Of a stretch of DNA of 64,000 bases, positions 39,028 to 48,989 are shown in pieces. Source of the DNA: Allopseudospirillum japonicum (lineage in GTDB: Bacteria; Pseudomonadota; Gammaproteobacteria; Pseudomonadales; Halomonadaceae); contig NZ_FNYH01000002.1 in the NCBI RefSeq assembly GCF_900108915.1, positions 248,001 to 312,000 of the forward strand, in the 5' to 3' direction. Position 1 is the stretch's first letter. Each line of letters opens with the position of its first letter. A program made the position numbers and the translations under genes. The notes beneath the pieces are model-generated. The model worked only from the letters and a program-made list of their open reading frames with translations, searched no databases and had not been told where the DNA came from.

Positions 39028-40137
39028 TTACATGCATGCTTGTTGTTGAGCCTCTAGGTGCACTTGGTTCAAGGTGTCATGTAAGACGCTAATCGGAAAG
39101 TCCTGTGTAATCACAGCTTGCCCCAAATCTTGTAACAAGATCAACCTTAGACGGCCATCGAGTACTTTTTTATCCACCGCCATATGGGTGAGAAAATCCT
39201 GTACTTGCATTTGCGCAGGGGGCAAATACGGTAGTTGGGCCGCTTGTAATAAAGCTTGTACGCGTGCTACTTGGGCTTGCGTTAACCAGCCTAGGGCACA
39301 AGACATACGTGCCGCTAAATACATGCCGACAGCTACGGCTTCACCATGTAACCATTGGCCATACCCCATATGGGTTTCAATAGCGTGTCCGAAAGTATGG
39401 CCTAAGTTTAATAAAGCACGTACGCCTTGTTCGCGCTCATCGGCGGCGACAATTTGGGCTTTTGCTTGGCAGGATCTTAAGACAGCCTCCCCAAGGCGTT
39501 CACTGTGATAGGCGCAAAGTTCTGGGAGGTGCTTTTCAAGCCAAGTAATAAAATCTGCATCCCCGAGTAAGGCATATTTGATGATTTCTGCTAAGCCGGC
39601 TGAGAGTTCGCGTGCTGGTAAACTCGTTAGAACTTGGGTATCTGCAAGTACAAGTTGAGGCTGCCAAAAGGCCCCTATCATGTTTTTACCCAAGGGGTGG
39701 TTGACACCGGTTTTGCCGCCTACGGAAGAATCGACTTGAGACAGTAGCGTGGTTGGAATCTGAATAAAATTGACGCCCCTTTGATAGCAAGCTGCAGCAA
39801 AACCCACCATATCCCCAATCACACCACCACCTAAAGCGATTAGGGTGCAGGTACGATTAAAGCGATGTTCTAGCAGTGCATCAAAGATCTGGTTCACTGA
39901 GTCTAGCGTTTTGTAAACTTCCCCATCCGGTAAAATACAGGTTTCTACTTGGTGGCCTAAAGAAGTTAAAGTGGCTTTCAGTGGTGCCAGATATAAAGGC
40001 GCAACCAAGGTGTTACTAACAAGCATCACTTGACGTGTTTGCAGATGCGGTGCGAGTAAATCTGCACGGGTTAATAGATGGGGCGCAATATGTATAGGAT
40101 AGCTGCGGTGGCCTAAATCCACTTCAAGTGTATGCAT
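39028..40137 (-). CDS. aroB: 3-dehydroquinate synthase
   Basis: 369 residues (E. coli 362). Second step of the shikimate pathway, NAD+ and divalent-metal dependent. The NAD/metal region is intact: [40 protein letters not shown] and [20 protein letters not shown] (about 97-155). The metal ligands lie in [12 protein letters not shown] (about 185), [12 protein letters not shown] and [11 protein letters not shown] (about 245-275). It lies 38 bp after aroK in the pil-aro-damX operon. Confidence 0.97.
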   Translation of the reverse strand: MHTLEVDLGHRSYPIHIAPHLLTRADLLAPHLQTRQVMLVSNTLVAPLYLAPLKATLTSLGHQVETCILPDGEVYKTLDSVNQIFDALLEHRFNRTCTLIALGGGVIGDMVGFAAACYQRGVNFIQIPTTLLSQVDSSVGGKTGVNHPLGKNMIGAFWQPQLVLADTQVLTSLPARELSAGLAEIIKYALLGDADFITWLEKHLPELCAYHSERLGEAVLRSCQAKAQIVAADEREQGVRALLNLGHTFGHAIETHMGYGQWLHGEAVAVGMYLAARMSCALGWLTQAQVARVQALLQAAQLPYLPPAQMQVQDFLTHMAVDKKVLDGRLRLILLQDLGQAVITQDFPISVLHDTLNQVHLEAQQQACM

Positions 40138-40175
40138 ATAAAGTCTCCGTAAGGCATCAAGCAGGCAAGTTCCTT

Positions 40176-40742
40176 TTAGTCGTCGCCCAATACGTCATCT
40201 ATCTCTGGTTGGGCCTGAAGGTGGCCGGCTTGAGTGAGCTGATGCTGAATTTCCTGAATAACATAGCGGGGTGGGCGTCGATCGGTACGTACGATTAAAT
40301 CCGCAAGCTGGCGGTATAAAGGATCACGTTGCTCAAAGAGTTCGCGCAACTTAGCTTCTGGATCAGGGGTTTGCAATAAAGGTCGTTGGCGATCTCGGGC
40401 GGTACGTGCTAATTGCTCTTCTACTGTTGTCATTAGGTAAATGACATAACCACGTTGTGCAAGATGCTTGCAGTTGCTTTCTTGCGTGACAGCGCCACCG
40501 CCTGTGGCCAGTACTATACCTTGATTGAGGGTTAATTCGTCAATGATTTGCTGTTCGCGACGCCGAAAGCCGGCTTCCCCTTCCACATCAAAAATCCACG
40601 GAATATCCGCACCACAGCGGGCTTCAATTTCTCGGTCTGAATCAAAGAAGGGATACCCTAATTCACGGGCTAATCCCTTACCTATCGTGCTTTTGCCGGC
40701 CCCCATAGGGCCGATTAAAAAAATGTTGGTGGGTGTCTGCAT
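40176..40742 (-). CDS. aroK: Shikimate kinase
   Basis: 188 residues (E. coli AroK 173). It phosphorylates shikimate with ATP. Walker A is [15 protein letters not shown] (11-25); the shikimate-binding residues are in [20 protein letters not shown] (about 32-51) and [14 protein letters not shown] (about 78-91); the lid arginine is in [12 protein letters not shown]. Its ATG shares one base with the pilQ stop (TAATG at 40742), so translation is coupled. The C-terminus has a short acidic extension. Confidence 0.96.
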   Translation of the reverse strand: MQTPTNIFLIGPMGAGKSTIGKGLARELGYPFFDSDREIEARCGADIPWIFDVEGEAGFRRREQQIIDELTLNQGIVLATGGGAVTQESNCKHLAQRGYVIYLMTTVEEQLARTARDRQRPLLQTPDPEAKLRELFEQRDPLYRQLADLIVRTDRRPPRYVIQEIQHQLTQAGHLQAQPEIDDVLGDD

Positions 40743-42895
40743 TAATAGACTGCCAAGGTATCGTCGATGAGTTTAGGGGTAATGAAGATGAGTAATTCTA
40801 CCTTTTCATGCTGATCAGAGGAACTACGGAAAAGATTTCCAACCACAGGTAGATCTCCTAGGAAGGGCGTTTTATAGAGTTTATTGACGAGTTCGGATTT
40901 AAATACTCCCCCTAAAACCACGGTTTCCCCATTGCCGACAAGCACTTGGGTTTCTACGCTGTTAGTATCAATCGCAGGGCTACCATTGGGCAAAATTTCT
41001 GCCACTGAGTCTTGGGTGATTTTTAAATCCATAATAATGCGGTCATCTGGGGTAATTTGTGGGGTGACTTCCAGAGACAGGACGGCATCTTTAAACTCGA
41101 TATTGGTGGCCCCACTTGCGGTGGCTTCTTCATAGGGAATTTGTTTGCCGGCTTTGATAATAGCTTTTTTCTGGTCTGCGGTAATCACTTTAGGTTGTGA
41201 GATAATCTCACCACGACCATCGGATTCAATCGCAGAAAGCTCTAAATCTAACAGAATATTTTTACCTAAATAGCCGAAAGTAAAGCTATTGGTAAAACTA
41301 TCAATAGACACAGGCCCCATCCCAATATTGGCACCATCGACCACAAAGACAGGATCATCTGCTTGGGTACCATCTGGGTTTAAAGGCGTATAGGAAACGT
41401 TTTTGCCGATATTGCTTGCGCCCCAGCGTACCCCGAGCTCTTTGTTGACATTGGTACGAGCAATCACTAAACGTGCATCAATTTGTACTTGACGTACAGG
41501 CATATCCAGTCTGGATAAAAGTTGCCGTACTTCGCTAAGTTTCTCTGCGGTATCACGAATAATGAGGGTATTTGTGCGTTGATCGACAATCGCAAAACCG
41601 CGCCCGGTTAATAAGCCAGAAGCACCATCTGAGCCTTTACCTTCATTGAGTAAATCGACAATTTCTTTGGCTTTCGCATAGCGGATTTGTAAATACTCAG
41701 TGATTAAAGGCGCCAGTTCATTGGATTGCTTGTTGGCCTTAACCACTTTTTGTTCCATTTCGGCCAACTCACCCAACTGCATAATCATCAGCACATTGCC
41801 AACATCGCGCTTATCAAGCCCTTTGGTGCGTAGCACAATATCTAAAGCCTGATCCCAAGGGACTTCCCTCAGTTGCAAGGTGATATCGCCTTCCACACTA
41901 TCGCTTACCACTAAGTTTTTCTCTGCGTTTTCTGCCAACAGTTGCAAGATTGAACGCACATCAACATTTTGGAAGCTCAGATTAATTTTCTCACCAGTAT
42001 AAGGAAAGAGGGCGCGTCGTTCAGCATCAGATTCTTCACGGGTGAGTGTATGTACATCAATGGTTAACTGAGTGTCTGTTTGGTAGGCGAGGTAACTAAA
42101 ATCTCCTTGATTACGCAGCTGAATCAGCACATCGTTACCAATTTGGCGAATATCGACATATTGCACCGAGGTGGCAAAATCCAGTACATCAAGGCGTTTT
42201 TGTAGGTGTTGTGGTAGGTGTAGATCTGGTAAATGGACACTAATATCTTTACCAACACGGGCTACATCCAAGCGCACTTTGGGATCACTTAGATTAATTT
42301 TGACTTGCGCTTGTCCTTTTTCCCCGCGTTGAAATGCGACATGCGTGACCTCTGGAACACTTTGTGTCGGCGCGGTAGGCGGAGTGCTTGTCACGGCCTG
42401 CTGGGAAGTATCCACTAAGGTGCTCGCTGCGGGTTTAGCCGCGGGTGGGGCAGGCTTAGGCGCTTTGTCAGTAGCCGCGAGTGCTTCAGGCTCACCAATG
42501 GTGATCACCAACATTTGCCCAGTAGCACGCAAGCGATAATCTTGGCTTTGATTGAGTTTAAAAACTAAACGTGTCGTATTTTGCGCCTCTAATACGCTAA
42601 TGCTGCGGACTGTCATGAGGCCAAGCTCAAAATAACGGCTATCGAGTTGATTATCGGTCCCTTGTAAATCTAAGACAATCCGTGCAGGGTCTTTGATCAA
42701 ATAATCGCTATAGCTAGGTAAGCCTTGGTCAAACTCCAAGCGGACCTCTAATTGATTGCCCGGTAAGGAAATAAAGCGGACTTGTTTAAGTTGGCTTGCG
42801 TGTGCCTGATAAGTTGTAAAAACCAGGCCCACAATGAGCATCCAGCGCACCAAGCTTATCTTAGAAAACATACAAAGACGCCTAGTTAGTGTCAT
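40742..42895 (-). CDS. pilQ: Type IV pilus secretin PilQ
   Basis: 717 residues from the ATG at 42895, chosen because GAGGG lies 8 nt upstream and a signal peptide follows ([20 protein letters not shown], cleavage near AHA-SQ). It forms the outer-membrane channel for the pilus. Order: AMIN domain (about 35-130), alanine/proline linker (about 145-185), second AMIN-like region, secretin N domains ([20 protein letters not shown], about 310) and the C-terminal secretin barrel with [18 protein letters not shown] and VPVVGNLFR-type end ([13 protein letters not shown], about 680). It overlaps the pilP stop by 14 nt. Confidence 0.95.
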   Translation of the reverse strand: MTLTRRLCMFSKISLVRWMLIVGLVFTTYQAHASQLKQVRFISLPGNQLEVRLEFDQGLPSYSDYLIKDPARIVLDLQGTDNQLDSRYFELGLMTVRSISVLEAQNTTRLVFKLNQSQDYRLRATGQMLVITIGEPEALAATDKAPKPAPPAAKPAASTLVDTSQQAVTSTPPTAPTQSVPEVTHVAFQRGEKGQAQVKINLSDPKVRLDVARVGKDISVHLPDLHLPQHLQKRLDVLDFATSVQYVDIRQIGNDVLIQLRNQGDFSYLAYQTDTQLTIDVHTLTREESDAERRALFPYTGEKINLSFQNVDVRSILQLLAENAEKNLVVSDSVEGDITLQLREVPWDQALDIVLRTKGLDKRDVGNVLMIMQLGELAEMEQKVVKANKQSNELAPLITEYLQIRYAKAKEIVDLLNEGKGSDGASGLLTGRGFAIVDQRTNTLIIRDTAEKLSEVRQLLSRLDMPVRQVQIDARLVIARTNVNKELGVRWGASNIGKNVSYTPLNPDGTQADDPVFVVDGANIGMGPVSIDSFTNSFTFGYLGKNILLDLELSAIESDGRGEIISQPKVITADQKKAIIKAGKQIPYEEATASGATNIEFKDAVLSLEVTPQITPDDRIIMDLKITQDSVAEILPNGSPAIDTNSVETQVLVGNGETVVLGGVFKSELVNKLYKTPFLGDLPVVGNLFRSSSDQHEKVELLIFITPKLIDDTLAVY

Positions 42896-43469
42896 TAGGT
42901 GTTCCCTCGTTAAGTTGAATTGAGCGGGTTCTTTCAATCCAACCGCCCTGACCATTGGAAACAATTTCCACCAAGTCCACCTGATTGGCACTAATATATA
43001 AAATGCGTCCGTGATCTTGACCAATATAGTTATTTAAGGTGACTTGGTGCACGCTGCCTTGAGGATCACGAAAGAGCGCCCAGACGCGTTTTTGTTCGAT
43101 CATTTCCAAAGTGCCCACAAAGGTTAAATCATGCAAAGCAAAAGCTTCTAAGGTCTCACGAATCCTTGTGGGATCGGGACGCACATTGGTTTCTGGAGGC
43201 GTTTCTTGTACCTCAACAGGCACATCAGGCTCGAAAGGACTACGGTACTTGCCCGCTTCATAAGTGAAAGCTTGATATTGAGTAAACTCAGGTAGAGGTT
43301 CAATACGTCCGCGCGGTTGTTGACGAATTTGGTCGAGTTCTCGTTCTAGCTTAGTTAGTTCATCTTGATTAGCGCATCCGCTTAAACTCGTGATGAGCAG
43401 CATAGACAGCCCGCAACGGCTGATAAAATCAGAGTTAGTCAAACGCAAGCTCACCCCTAAATTCCTCAT
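42882..43469 (-). CDS. pilP: Type IV pilus assembly lipoprotein PilP
   Basis: 195 residues. Inner-membrane lipoprotein that links the PilNO complex to the PilQ secretin. The lipobox is LSGC (C32) after a hydrophobic LSMLLITSLSG. A coiled segment (QDELTKLERELDQIRQQPRG), then YRSPFEP, and the C-terminal beta domain (LEAFALHDLTFVGTLEMIEQ ... HQVTLNNYIGQDHGRI) follow, as in the family. Its ATG directly follows the pilO stop, and its end overlaps pilQ. Confidence 0.93.
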   Translation of the reverse strand: MRNLGVSLRLTNSDFISRCGLSMLLITSLSGCANQDELTKLERELDQIRQQPRGRIEPLPEFTQYQAFTYEAGKYRSPFEPDVPVEVQETPPETNVRPDPTRIRETLEAFALHDLTFVGTLEMIEQKRVWALFRDPQGSVHQVTLNNYIGQDHGRILYISANQVDLVEIVSNGQGGWIERTRSIQLNEGTPNDTN

Positions 43470-44072
43470 TTATTTGTCTGTATAGCGGTAGGTTTTGGCT
43501 AAGACGCTCAGGGCTAAACGCGAATCCCCTTCTTTCACCGGCTTTAAGGTAAAATCATGCAGAGTCACAATACGTGGTAAGCCGCTGATGCCACTGATAA
43601 AAGCCCCTATATTGTGATAAGGACCCCGTACGCGAATCTCAAAAGGTAATTCTGCGTAAAATTCTTTTTTGGCTTCGGGCCGCAAGCTAACCGATTCTAT
43701 CACTAAATTATTTTCTAAAGCTTTTTGACTAATATCTTCGAGCAAACCAGGGACTTCGGTTTCACCGGGTAACTGAAGTAATAAGGCTTCGAAAGCCGCT
43801 TCAATTTGTTTCATTTGCTCTTGGTGTTTATCTAAGTTAGTGGCTTGGAAAGCCCGTTTTTGATACAGGGCTTTTAGCTCACGTTCTTGACGCTCAAGAC
43901 GCTGTAAATCTTCTTGCATACTTTGCAATACAAGCGCATCCGCCGCCAGCCAAAGGAGCACAGCAATGACAACAAACACTGAAGCTTGTAAAGGCCAAGG
44001 CCAAGTGCCTGCGGTGTGAATATCTAGCTCGCTAAGTTCAACGCGTTTTAGGCTATCTAGGGTTTTTTTCAC
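43470..44072 (-). CDS. pilO: Type IV pilus inner-membrane component PilO
   Basis: 200 residues: short cytoplasmic N-terminus, one membrane helix (LQASVFVVIAVLLWLAADAL, about 28-47), a coiled coil (about 50-100) and a ferredoxin-like periplasmic domain ending LALSVLAKTYRYTDK. It pairs with PilN in the pilus alignment complex. pilN lies 15 bp upstream, pilP immediately downstream. Confidence 0.92.
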   Translation of the reverse strand: MKKTLDSLKRVELSELDIHTAGTWPWPLQASVFVVIAVLLWLAADALVLQSMQEDLQRLERQERELKALYQKRAFQATNLDKHQEQMKQIEAAFEALLLQLPGETEVPGLLEDISQKALENNLVIESVSLRPEAKKEFYAELPFEIRVRGPYHNIGAFISGISGLPRIVTLHDFTLKPVKEGDSRLALSVLAKTYRYTDK

Positions 44073-44087
44073 AGTGCATCCTCTTAC

Positions 44088-44648
44088 TTAGCCTGATTTG
44101 CGCTTGCGTTTAGGAAATTCTTGTTGCACGCGTAACTCGAAAAAATTACCCACAGCTTTGCCCTTACCTTGTTGTACCTTCAGTAATGCAGGCTCTTTAA
44201 ACCATTCGGATTGGTCCATATTACGCATAAATTCAGAAACTTGCTTGTTAGAAGCGGCAATACCAGAAATTTGTAAGCGGGTACTTTTGCGTTCCAGATC
44301 TACAAGATGCAAGTTGTTCGGAATGGCACGCGCCATCTCATCAAAAATACGTACGATGGCAGGGCGGTTATTTTGTAGTTCACGAATCACACGCACGCGC
44401 GAGATGAGCTCCTCACGTCTTTTGCGTAGTTCTTTAATTTCTTTAATTTCTTTATCGAGTTCTGCTGTTCTTGTTTGAATGAGTTGATTTTTTTGTTGCT
44501 GTAACTCTATATAGCCTTGCATACGCCACATTTGTCCGCCGATGGCCAAAGCAGCACCTAAAGCGGTGGCAATGCATAAAGACACAAAGGTTTGTTGTTG
44601 TCGTGCTCTTAGCTCATCGCGCCAAGGTCTAAGGTTAATTTTGGCCAT
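44088..44648 (-). CDS. pilN: Type IV pilus inner-membrane component PilN
   Basis: 186 residues. The conserved N-terminal peptide KINLRPWRDELRARQQQ binds PilM in the cytoplasm. A membrane helix follows (FVSLCIATALGAALAIGGQM, about 22-41), then a coiled coil (about 45-95) and the periplasmic domain with a basic C-terminus (FPKRKRKSG). Its ATG overlaps the pilM stop codon by 1 nt (44648), giving coupled synthesis of the two partners. Confidence 0.94.
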   Translation of the reverse strand: MAKINLRPWRDELRARQQQTFVSLCIATALGAALAIGGQMWRMQGYIELQQQKNQLIQTRTAELDKEIKEIKELRKRREELISRVRVIRELQNNRPAIVRIFDEMARAIPNNLHLVDLERKSTRLQISGIAASNKQVSEFMRNMDQSEWFKEPALLKVQQGKGKAVGNFFELRVQQEFPKRKRKSG

Positions 44649-45712
44649 TAGTCAAAACTCCTTAACGCTAAACCACAGGCGATTAATAAAGCAGGTGCAT
44701 CACTAGATAGGGCATTGGCATTGACCTTGCTCCCTAAAGACATAGCCGCAAAAGGGTTGGCAATTAAGGTCGGGGTGCCTATGTAGTCTTGCACTTCGTT
44801 TACCAAACCCTTGACCATCGCAGAGCCGCCGGCAAGGACAATATAATCCACGTCATTATACTGGCTAGAAGAAAAGAATAGCTGCAAAGAACGATGGATT
44901 TGTTGTGCTACCGCTTCGCGGAAAGGTTGTAAAATTTCGCTTTCATAGTCATCTGGCAAGGCGCCTCGCTTTTTAGCCAAGCCAGCTTCTTCACGCGTGA
45001 TACCATAGCGGTTTTGAATCTCATCTGTGAGCTGCTTACCACCAAACATCTGGTCTCGGCTATATAAAACTTCGCCGTTAAGCATCACACTTAAAGTTGT
45101 CACACTGGCGCCAATATCGACAATGGCAACCATTTCCTCTTCGTCTGTTTCCAAAGCAAGTTGGTGGCGGATTAAGGCAAAGGCGCGTTCCACCGCATAG
45201 GTTTCTACATCAATAATGGTGGGAACTAAACCGGCAGCAACAAGCACCTCATCTAGGCGTTGGGTGGTATCACGGCGGCAAGCCACCAGTAAAATTTCTT
45301 CTTTATTGTCTTCTTGTAGGTGACGTACACGATCGAAATCCATAGCCACCTCGTCCAAGGCGAAGGGAATATACTGATCCGCCTCGACCATGATTTGGTT
45401 CTCGACTTCGTCATCGCTCATATGGGCGCGCAGTGTCAGCGTTTTGGTAATCACTGAAGTGCCTGGCACAGCAACGGCCACTTGGCGTGTTGCCGGACGG
45501 GCACGTTCTAAAACTTTGCTAATGGCTTTAACCACGCCATCAATATCATCAATGCGACGTTCATTCACTGCATCCGGCGGTAAGGGATACACCCCATAGC
45601 TTTCCACACGAAAACGCTGACCGTCACGTCCAAGTTCCAATAATTTAACGGCCGAGGAAGTAATATCCAGCCCTAAAATATTAGGTGAACGCTTATGTAA
45701 AAAACTAAACAA
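44648..45712 (-). CDS. pilM: Type IV pilus assembly actin-like ATPase PilM
   Basis: 354 residues, the family length. Actin/FtsA-like cytoplasmic protein that binds PilN. Nucleotide-site motifs: LGLDITSSAVKLLEL (about 13-27), VAIVDIGASVTTLSVML (about 196-212) and YIVLAGGSAMVKGL (about 289-302). First gene of the pilMNOPQ-aroK-aroB-damX run and divergent from ponA, the arrangement seen in Pseudomonas. Confidence 0.96.
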   Translation of the reverse strand: MFSFLHKRSPNILGLDITSSAVKLLELGRDGQRFRVESYGVYPLPPDAVNERRIDDIDGVVKAISKVLERARPATRQVAVAVPGTSVITKTLTLRAHMSDDEVENQIMVEADQYIPFALDEVAMDFDRVRHLQEDNKEEILLVACRRDTTQRLDEVLVAAGLVPTIIDVETYAVERAFALIRHQLALETDEEEMVAIVDIGASVTTLSVMLNGEVLYSRDQMFGGKQLTDEIQNRYGITREEAGLAKKRGALPDDYESEILQPFREAVAQQIHRSLQLFFSSSQYNDVDYIVLAGGSAMVKGLVNEVQDYIGTPTLIANPFAAMSLGSKVNANALSSDAPALLIACGLALRSFD

Positions 45713-45840
45713 GCAAAGTTCTCCCTAGTGAATATACGCCTTAAAGCAGATAGATTGCCCCAAGTTATCGACCTTGGGCCACTGAGCTTGACGATCTTCA
45801 GGCTGTTTCCGTGAGCAAAGCCTAAACTTTACCGCCAATA

Positions 45841-45868
45841 ATAACATAAATGCATTAAAATGTTACAA
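45841..45868 (-). promoter_or_regulatory. Candidate sigma70 promoter of pilM
   Basis: On the minus strand TTGTAA (45868-45863) and TGTTAT (45846-45841) are 16 bp apart, about 125 bp upstream of the pilM start. AT-rich surroundings support it, but the match is moderate. Confidence 0.35.
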
Positions 45869-45871
45869 AAA

Positions 45872-45884
45872 GACACTAAGTGTC
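45872..45884. promoter_or_regulatory. Palindrome next to the pilM -35 element
   Basis: GACACTAAGTGTC is a perfect 6-bp inverted repeat with one central base. It lies 3 bp upstream of the candidate pilM -35 box, where a regulator could bind. Confidence 0.3.
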
Positions 45885-45975
45885 CAATGTTCTTAAAGGT
45901 GTAAATTGGGCTTATTGTGCCGGTTTCCTCTGACAAAAGGCTGAAAATAACTGACACCCCCAAAAACATCGAAGG

Positions 45976-46005
45976 GCGACATAAGCCAAAGAGCTTGCGT
46001 ATAAT
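45976..46005 (+). promoter_or_regulatory. Candidate sigma70 promoter of ponA
   Basis: GCGACA (45976-45981) and a perfect TATAAT (46000-46005) are 18 bp apart, about 72 bp upstream of the ponA ATG. Confidence 0.5.
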
Positions 46006-46077
46006 ACCTGCCCTAGTCGAGCATCTAGGTGTTAAGATTTCTTCCTTTACCGCGAGTGATATCGAGCTGATTAAGCC

Positions 46078-48657
46078 ATGAAAATAATGCGTACTTTCTT
46101 TCATCTGTTAGGACTTGGGTTTCTTGCTGCACTGGCTGGGGGCAGCTGCCTAGTTTTAGCCGTCGCTTTATATTATTGGCCAGGTTTGCAAGAAGAGGTT
46201 GCTAAACTCAGAGATTTAGACCAGCTCCTTGCAGAACAGCTTGAAGTTCCTTTGCGTGTCTACAGCCGAGACCATAAATTAATTGCAGAATTTGGTGAGC
46301 AAAGACGTAAGCCGATTCAATTTCAGCAAATTCCCCCTGACTATATCAAGGCCATCTTAGCAGCAGAAGATGCCAATTTTTTCCAACATCCTGGTATAGA
46401 TCCTAAGGCGCTAGCTCGCGCAGCGGTACAATTAGGAACCACAGGTCATATTCAATCTGGTGGTTCTACTATTAGTATGCAGGTAGCACGTAACTATTTG
46501 CTGACTTTGGATCGTACTTTTACCCGTAAGATCCGTGAGATTCTTCTCTCATTGCAAATGGAGCGTTTGTTGACTAAGCAGCAAATCATGGAGCTGTATG
46601 TCAATAAAATTTATCTAGGGCATAGATCTTACGGAATCGCAGCTGCCGCAGAAGTTTACTATGGTAAACCCTTGGCAGAGTTGAACCTAGCGCAACTTGC
46701 CATGATTGCAGGCTTGCCTAAGGCACCTTCTGCTTATAACCCTTTAACCAATCCTAAACGTGCTTTGATCCGGCGTAACTGGATTTTATCGCGTATGCTG
46801 GATTTAGGCTTTATTGATGCGCCACGTTATAGCCATGCAGTGCGCCAGCCTGTCAGTGCTCGTTATCATTCCCCTAAACCAGAGTTAGAAGCGCCTTATA
46901 TTGCGGAAATGGCACGCACTTATGCCGTTGAACGCTGGGGAAAAGAAGCCTATACCAAAGGCTTGTCTATCTACACCAGCATTGATAGTCAACAACAAGC
47001 TTGGGCACAGCATGCGATGGTCGATGGCCTGATTGCTTATGATAGGCGTCATGGCTGGCGTGGTGTCGAACAAGAAGAGATTCCCGCATCTTTGCAGATA
47101 GAAGATAAGTTGGATGCAGAAGCGATGGCCGAATTAAAAGCCACTCGGGGATTAGGTCAGGATGCACAAGGGAGTTTAGAAGCTGCTTTACAAGATCCGC
47201 GGGCGCGTGTGCTCCAGCAAAGCTTGGGTCAGGATGTTTCTCACTGGCTGAAAGTGCTTGATCAAACCCTCAATTATGGCGGCTTAATTCCAGCGATTGT
47301 GACCCAAGTGGAAGAAAAAAGTGCCCAAGTGTTAATTGCTTCTGGGGAGCTTGTAACGCTTGATTGGGATGCAATGAAGTGGGCAGGACGTTATCGCAGT
47401 CCGCGTTGGCATGAGGGGACACCCAAAGACGCGCATCAGTTGCTCAAGGTCGGTGACATGATTCGTTTGTGGAAACAACCTCAAGAAGCGAAAGACGATC
47501 CACAAGCCCCTGCCTTCCGTTGGCAGTTAGCACAAATTCCAAGTATTCAAGGCGCTTTAGTCGCCATCAATCCCAATACAGGTGCGATTGAAGCCTTGAT
47601 GGGCGGCTTTGATTTTTATCACAGTAAGTTTAATCGTGCCACGCAAGCTGAGCGACAAGCCGGCTCGATTTTTAAACCTTTTATTTATAGTGCAGCTTTA
47701 GCTAAAGGCTATACAGCAGCGACTTTGATTAATGATGCACCTTTTGTGTTGCAAGATGTGCAATTAGAAGATGTTTGGCGGCCACAAAATTCGAGCGGTA
47801 AATTTTATGGTCCGACGCGTCTGCGTGAGGGCTTATACAAATCGCGCAACTTAATCTCCATCCGTGTACTAGATTATGTCGGCATAGGCCCTGCTTTGGA
47901 TTATTTGCAAAAGTTTGGTTTTGAAACCAATAAACTCCCTGCCAATTTATCTTTAGCGCTTGGAAGTGCCAATGTCACACCCTTGCAAATGGCCTCTGCT
48001 TATGCCGTGTTAGCCAATGGTGGCTATGCGGTTGCCCCTTATTTCATTGAACGAATTCAAAATGCGCAAGGTGAAGTGATTTTCCAAGCGCAGCCCAAGC
48101 ATGTTTGCCGTGCTTGCACGGTAGAACACACACATATCAAGGTGAAAGGCCAAATCTATCCCGTGGCAGAGCGTGTCCTTGATGAATATACGGCTTACAT
48201 TATGCATTCTATTTTGCAAGATGTGATTCGTCGTGGGACAGGCCGCCGCGCACTCGAATTAGAACGTCGCGACCTTGCGGGTAAAACAGGGACTACCAAT
48301 GATCAAAGAGATGCTTGGTTTTCCGGATTTAACACGGAAAAAGTGGTCACCGTATGGACTGGTTTTGATCAAAATACGAGTACGGCGGAATATGGTGCTC
48401 AGTTAGCCTTACCGATTTGGATGGATTTTATGCGTTTTGCGTTGGCACAAATGCCCCCTGCAGAGTTAGAAGCTCCTGCGGATTTAGTGCGTATACGCAT
48501 TGATGCGAACTCAGGATTAAGAGCACGCGCAGAAAGCGAAAATACCCTGCTAGAGGTCTTTCGTCCCGGTCGGGTGCCGGCATGGCAACCGAATGCGGCT
48601 GCTACTGGGATGTCAACCGGTGGTGGCTTGGTACCTGTACCAGAAAGTTTGTTTTAA
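46078..48657 (+). CDS. ponA: Penicillin-binding protein 1A
   Basis: 859 residues (E. coli PBP1a 850). Bifunctional peptidoglycan synthase anchored by an N-terminal helix (LLGLGFLAALAGGSCLVLAV). Glycosyltransferase domain: catalytic E97 in AILAAEDANFFQHPGIDPKA and GGSTISMQVARNYLL. An OB-like insert follows (about 320-480). Transpeptidase domain: S530 in AGSIFKPFIYS, SRN at about 599 and K736 in LAGKTGTTNDQRDAWF. No defects. It is divergent from pilM. ftsB follows 14 bp later, an uncommon neighbour. Confidence 0.97.
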   Translation: MKIMRTFFHLLGLGFLAALAGGSCLVLAVALYYWPGLQEEVAKLRDLDQLLAEQLEVPLRVYSRDHKLIAEFGEQRRKPIQFQQIPPDYIKAILAAEDANFFQHPGIDPKALARAAVQLGTTGHIQSGGSTISMQVARNYLLTLDRTFTRKIREILLSLQMERLLTKQQIMELYVNKIYLGHRSYGIAAAAEVYYGKPLAELNLAQLAMIAGLPKAPSAYNPLTNPKRALIRRNWILSRMLDLGFIDAPRYSHAVRQPVSARYHSPKPELEAPYIAEMARTYAVERWGKEAYTKGLSIYTSIDSQQQAWAQHAMVDGLIAYDRRHGWRGVEQEEIPASLQIEDKLDAEAMAELKATRGLGQDAQGSLEAALQDPRARVLQQSLGQDVSHWLKVLDQTLNYGGLIPAIVTQVEEKSAQVLIASGELVTLDWDAMKWAGRYRSPRWHEGTPKDAHQLLKVGDMIRLWKQPQEAKDDPQAPAFRWQLAQIPSIQGALVAINPNTGAIEALMGGFDFYHSKFNRATQAERQAGSIFKPFIYSAALAKGYTAATLINDAPFVLQDVQLEDVWRPQNSSGKFYGPTRLREGLYKSRNLISIRVLDYVGIGPALDYLQKFGFETNKLPANLSLALGSANVTPLQMASAYAVLANGGYAVAPYFIERIQNAQGEVIFQAQPKHVCRACTVEHTHIKVKGQIYPVAERVLDEYTAYIMHSILQDVIRRGTGRRALELERRDLAGKTGTTNDQRDAWFSGFNTEKVVTVWTGFDQNTSTAEYGAQLALPIWMDFMRFALAQMPPAELEAPADLVRIRIDANSGLRARAESENTLLEVFRPGRVPAWQPNAAATGMSTGGGLVPVPESLF

Positions 48658-48671
48658 CGGAGTGTGAACCT

Positions 48672-48977
48672 ATGCCTCTTTTGGTTGCGGTCTTGGTGTC
48701 TTTGCTTGCATGGCTGCAATATAGCCTGTGGCTTGGTGAAAATGGGATTTTAGAGTATCAAGCCTTACAGGTCCGTTTGCAGGAGCAAACCCAAGAAAAT
48801 GCACAACTAGCACAGCGCAATCAGCGCCTTGCGGCTGAAGTTGGTGATTTAAAGCAAGGACTAGATGCCATTGAGGAACGCGCCCGTAGTGAGTTAGGCA
48901 TGGTAAAAAAAGATGAGATTTTCTTGCTACTGGCGACACCAGAACCCAAAGAACCCCGTAACCCTTTGCTGCATTAG
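48672..48977 (+). CDS. ftsB: Cell division protein FtsB
   Basis: 101 residues (E. coli 103). Bitopic septum protein that joins FtsL and FtsQ. One N-terminal membrane helix (MPLLVAVLVSLLAWLQYSLW), then the typical GENGILEYQALQVRLQEQTQ, a coiled coil and the conserved end RARSELGMVKKDEIFLL. GGAG lies 9 nt before the ATG at 48672; a longer frame to 48582 runs into ponA and is not needed. It is normally downstream of eno; here it follows ponA, while the downstream ispD linkage is kept. Confidence 0.93.
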   Translation: MPLLVAVLVSLLAWLQYSLWLGENGILEYQALQVRLQEQTQENAQLAQRNQRLAAEVGDLKQGLDAIEERARSELGMVKKDEIFLLLATPEPKEPRNPLLH

Positions 48978-48989
48978 CGAGTTAAGCCT

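Larger units (their letters stand above)
45713..46077. other. pilM-ponA divergent promoter region
   Basis: 365 bp with no gene. It contains a candidate promoter for each side and a 13-bp palindrome, listed separately. Confidence 0.6.
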
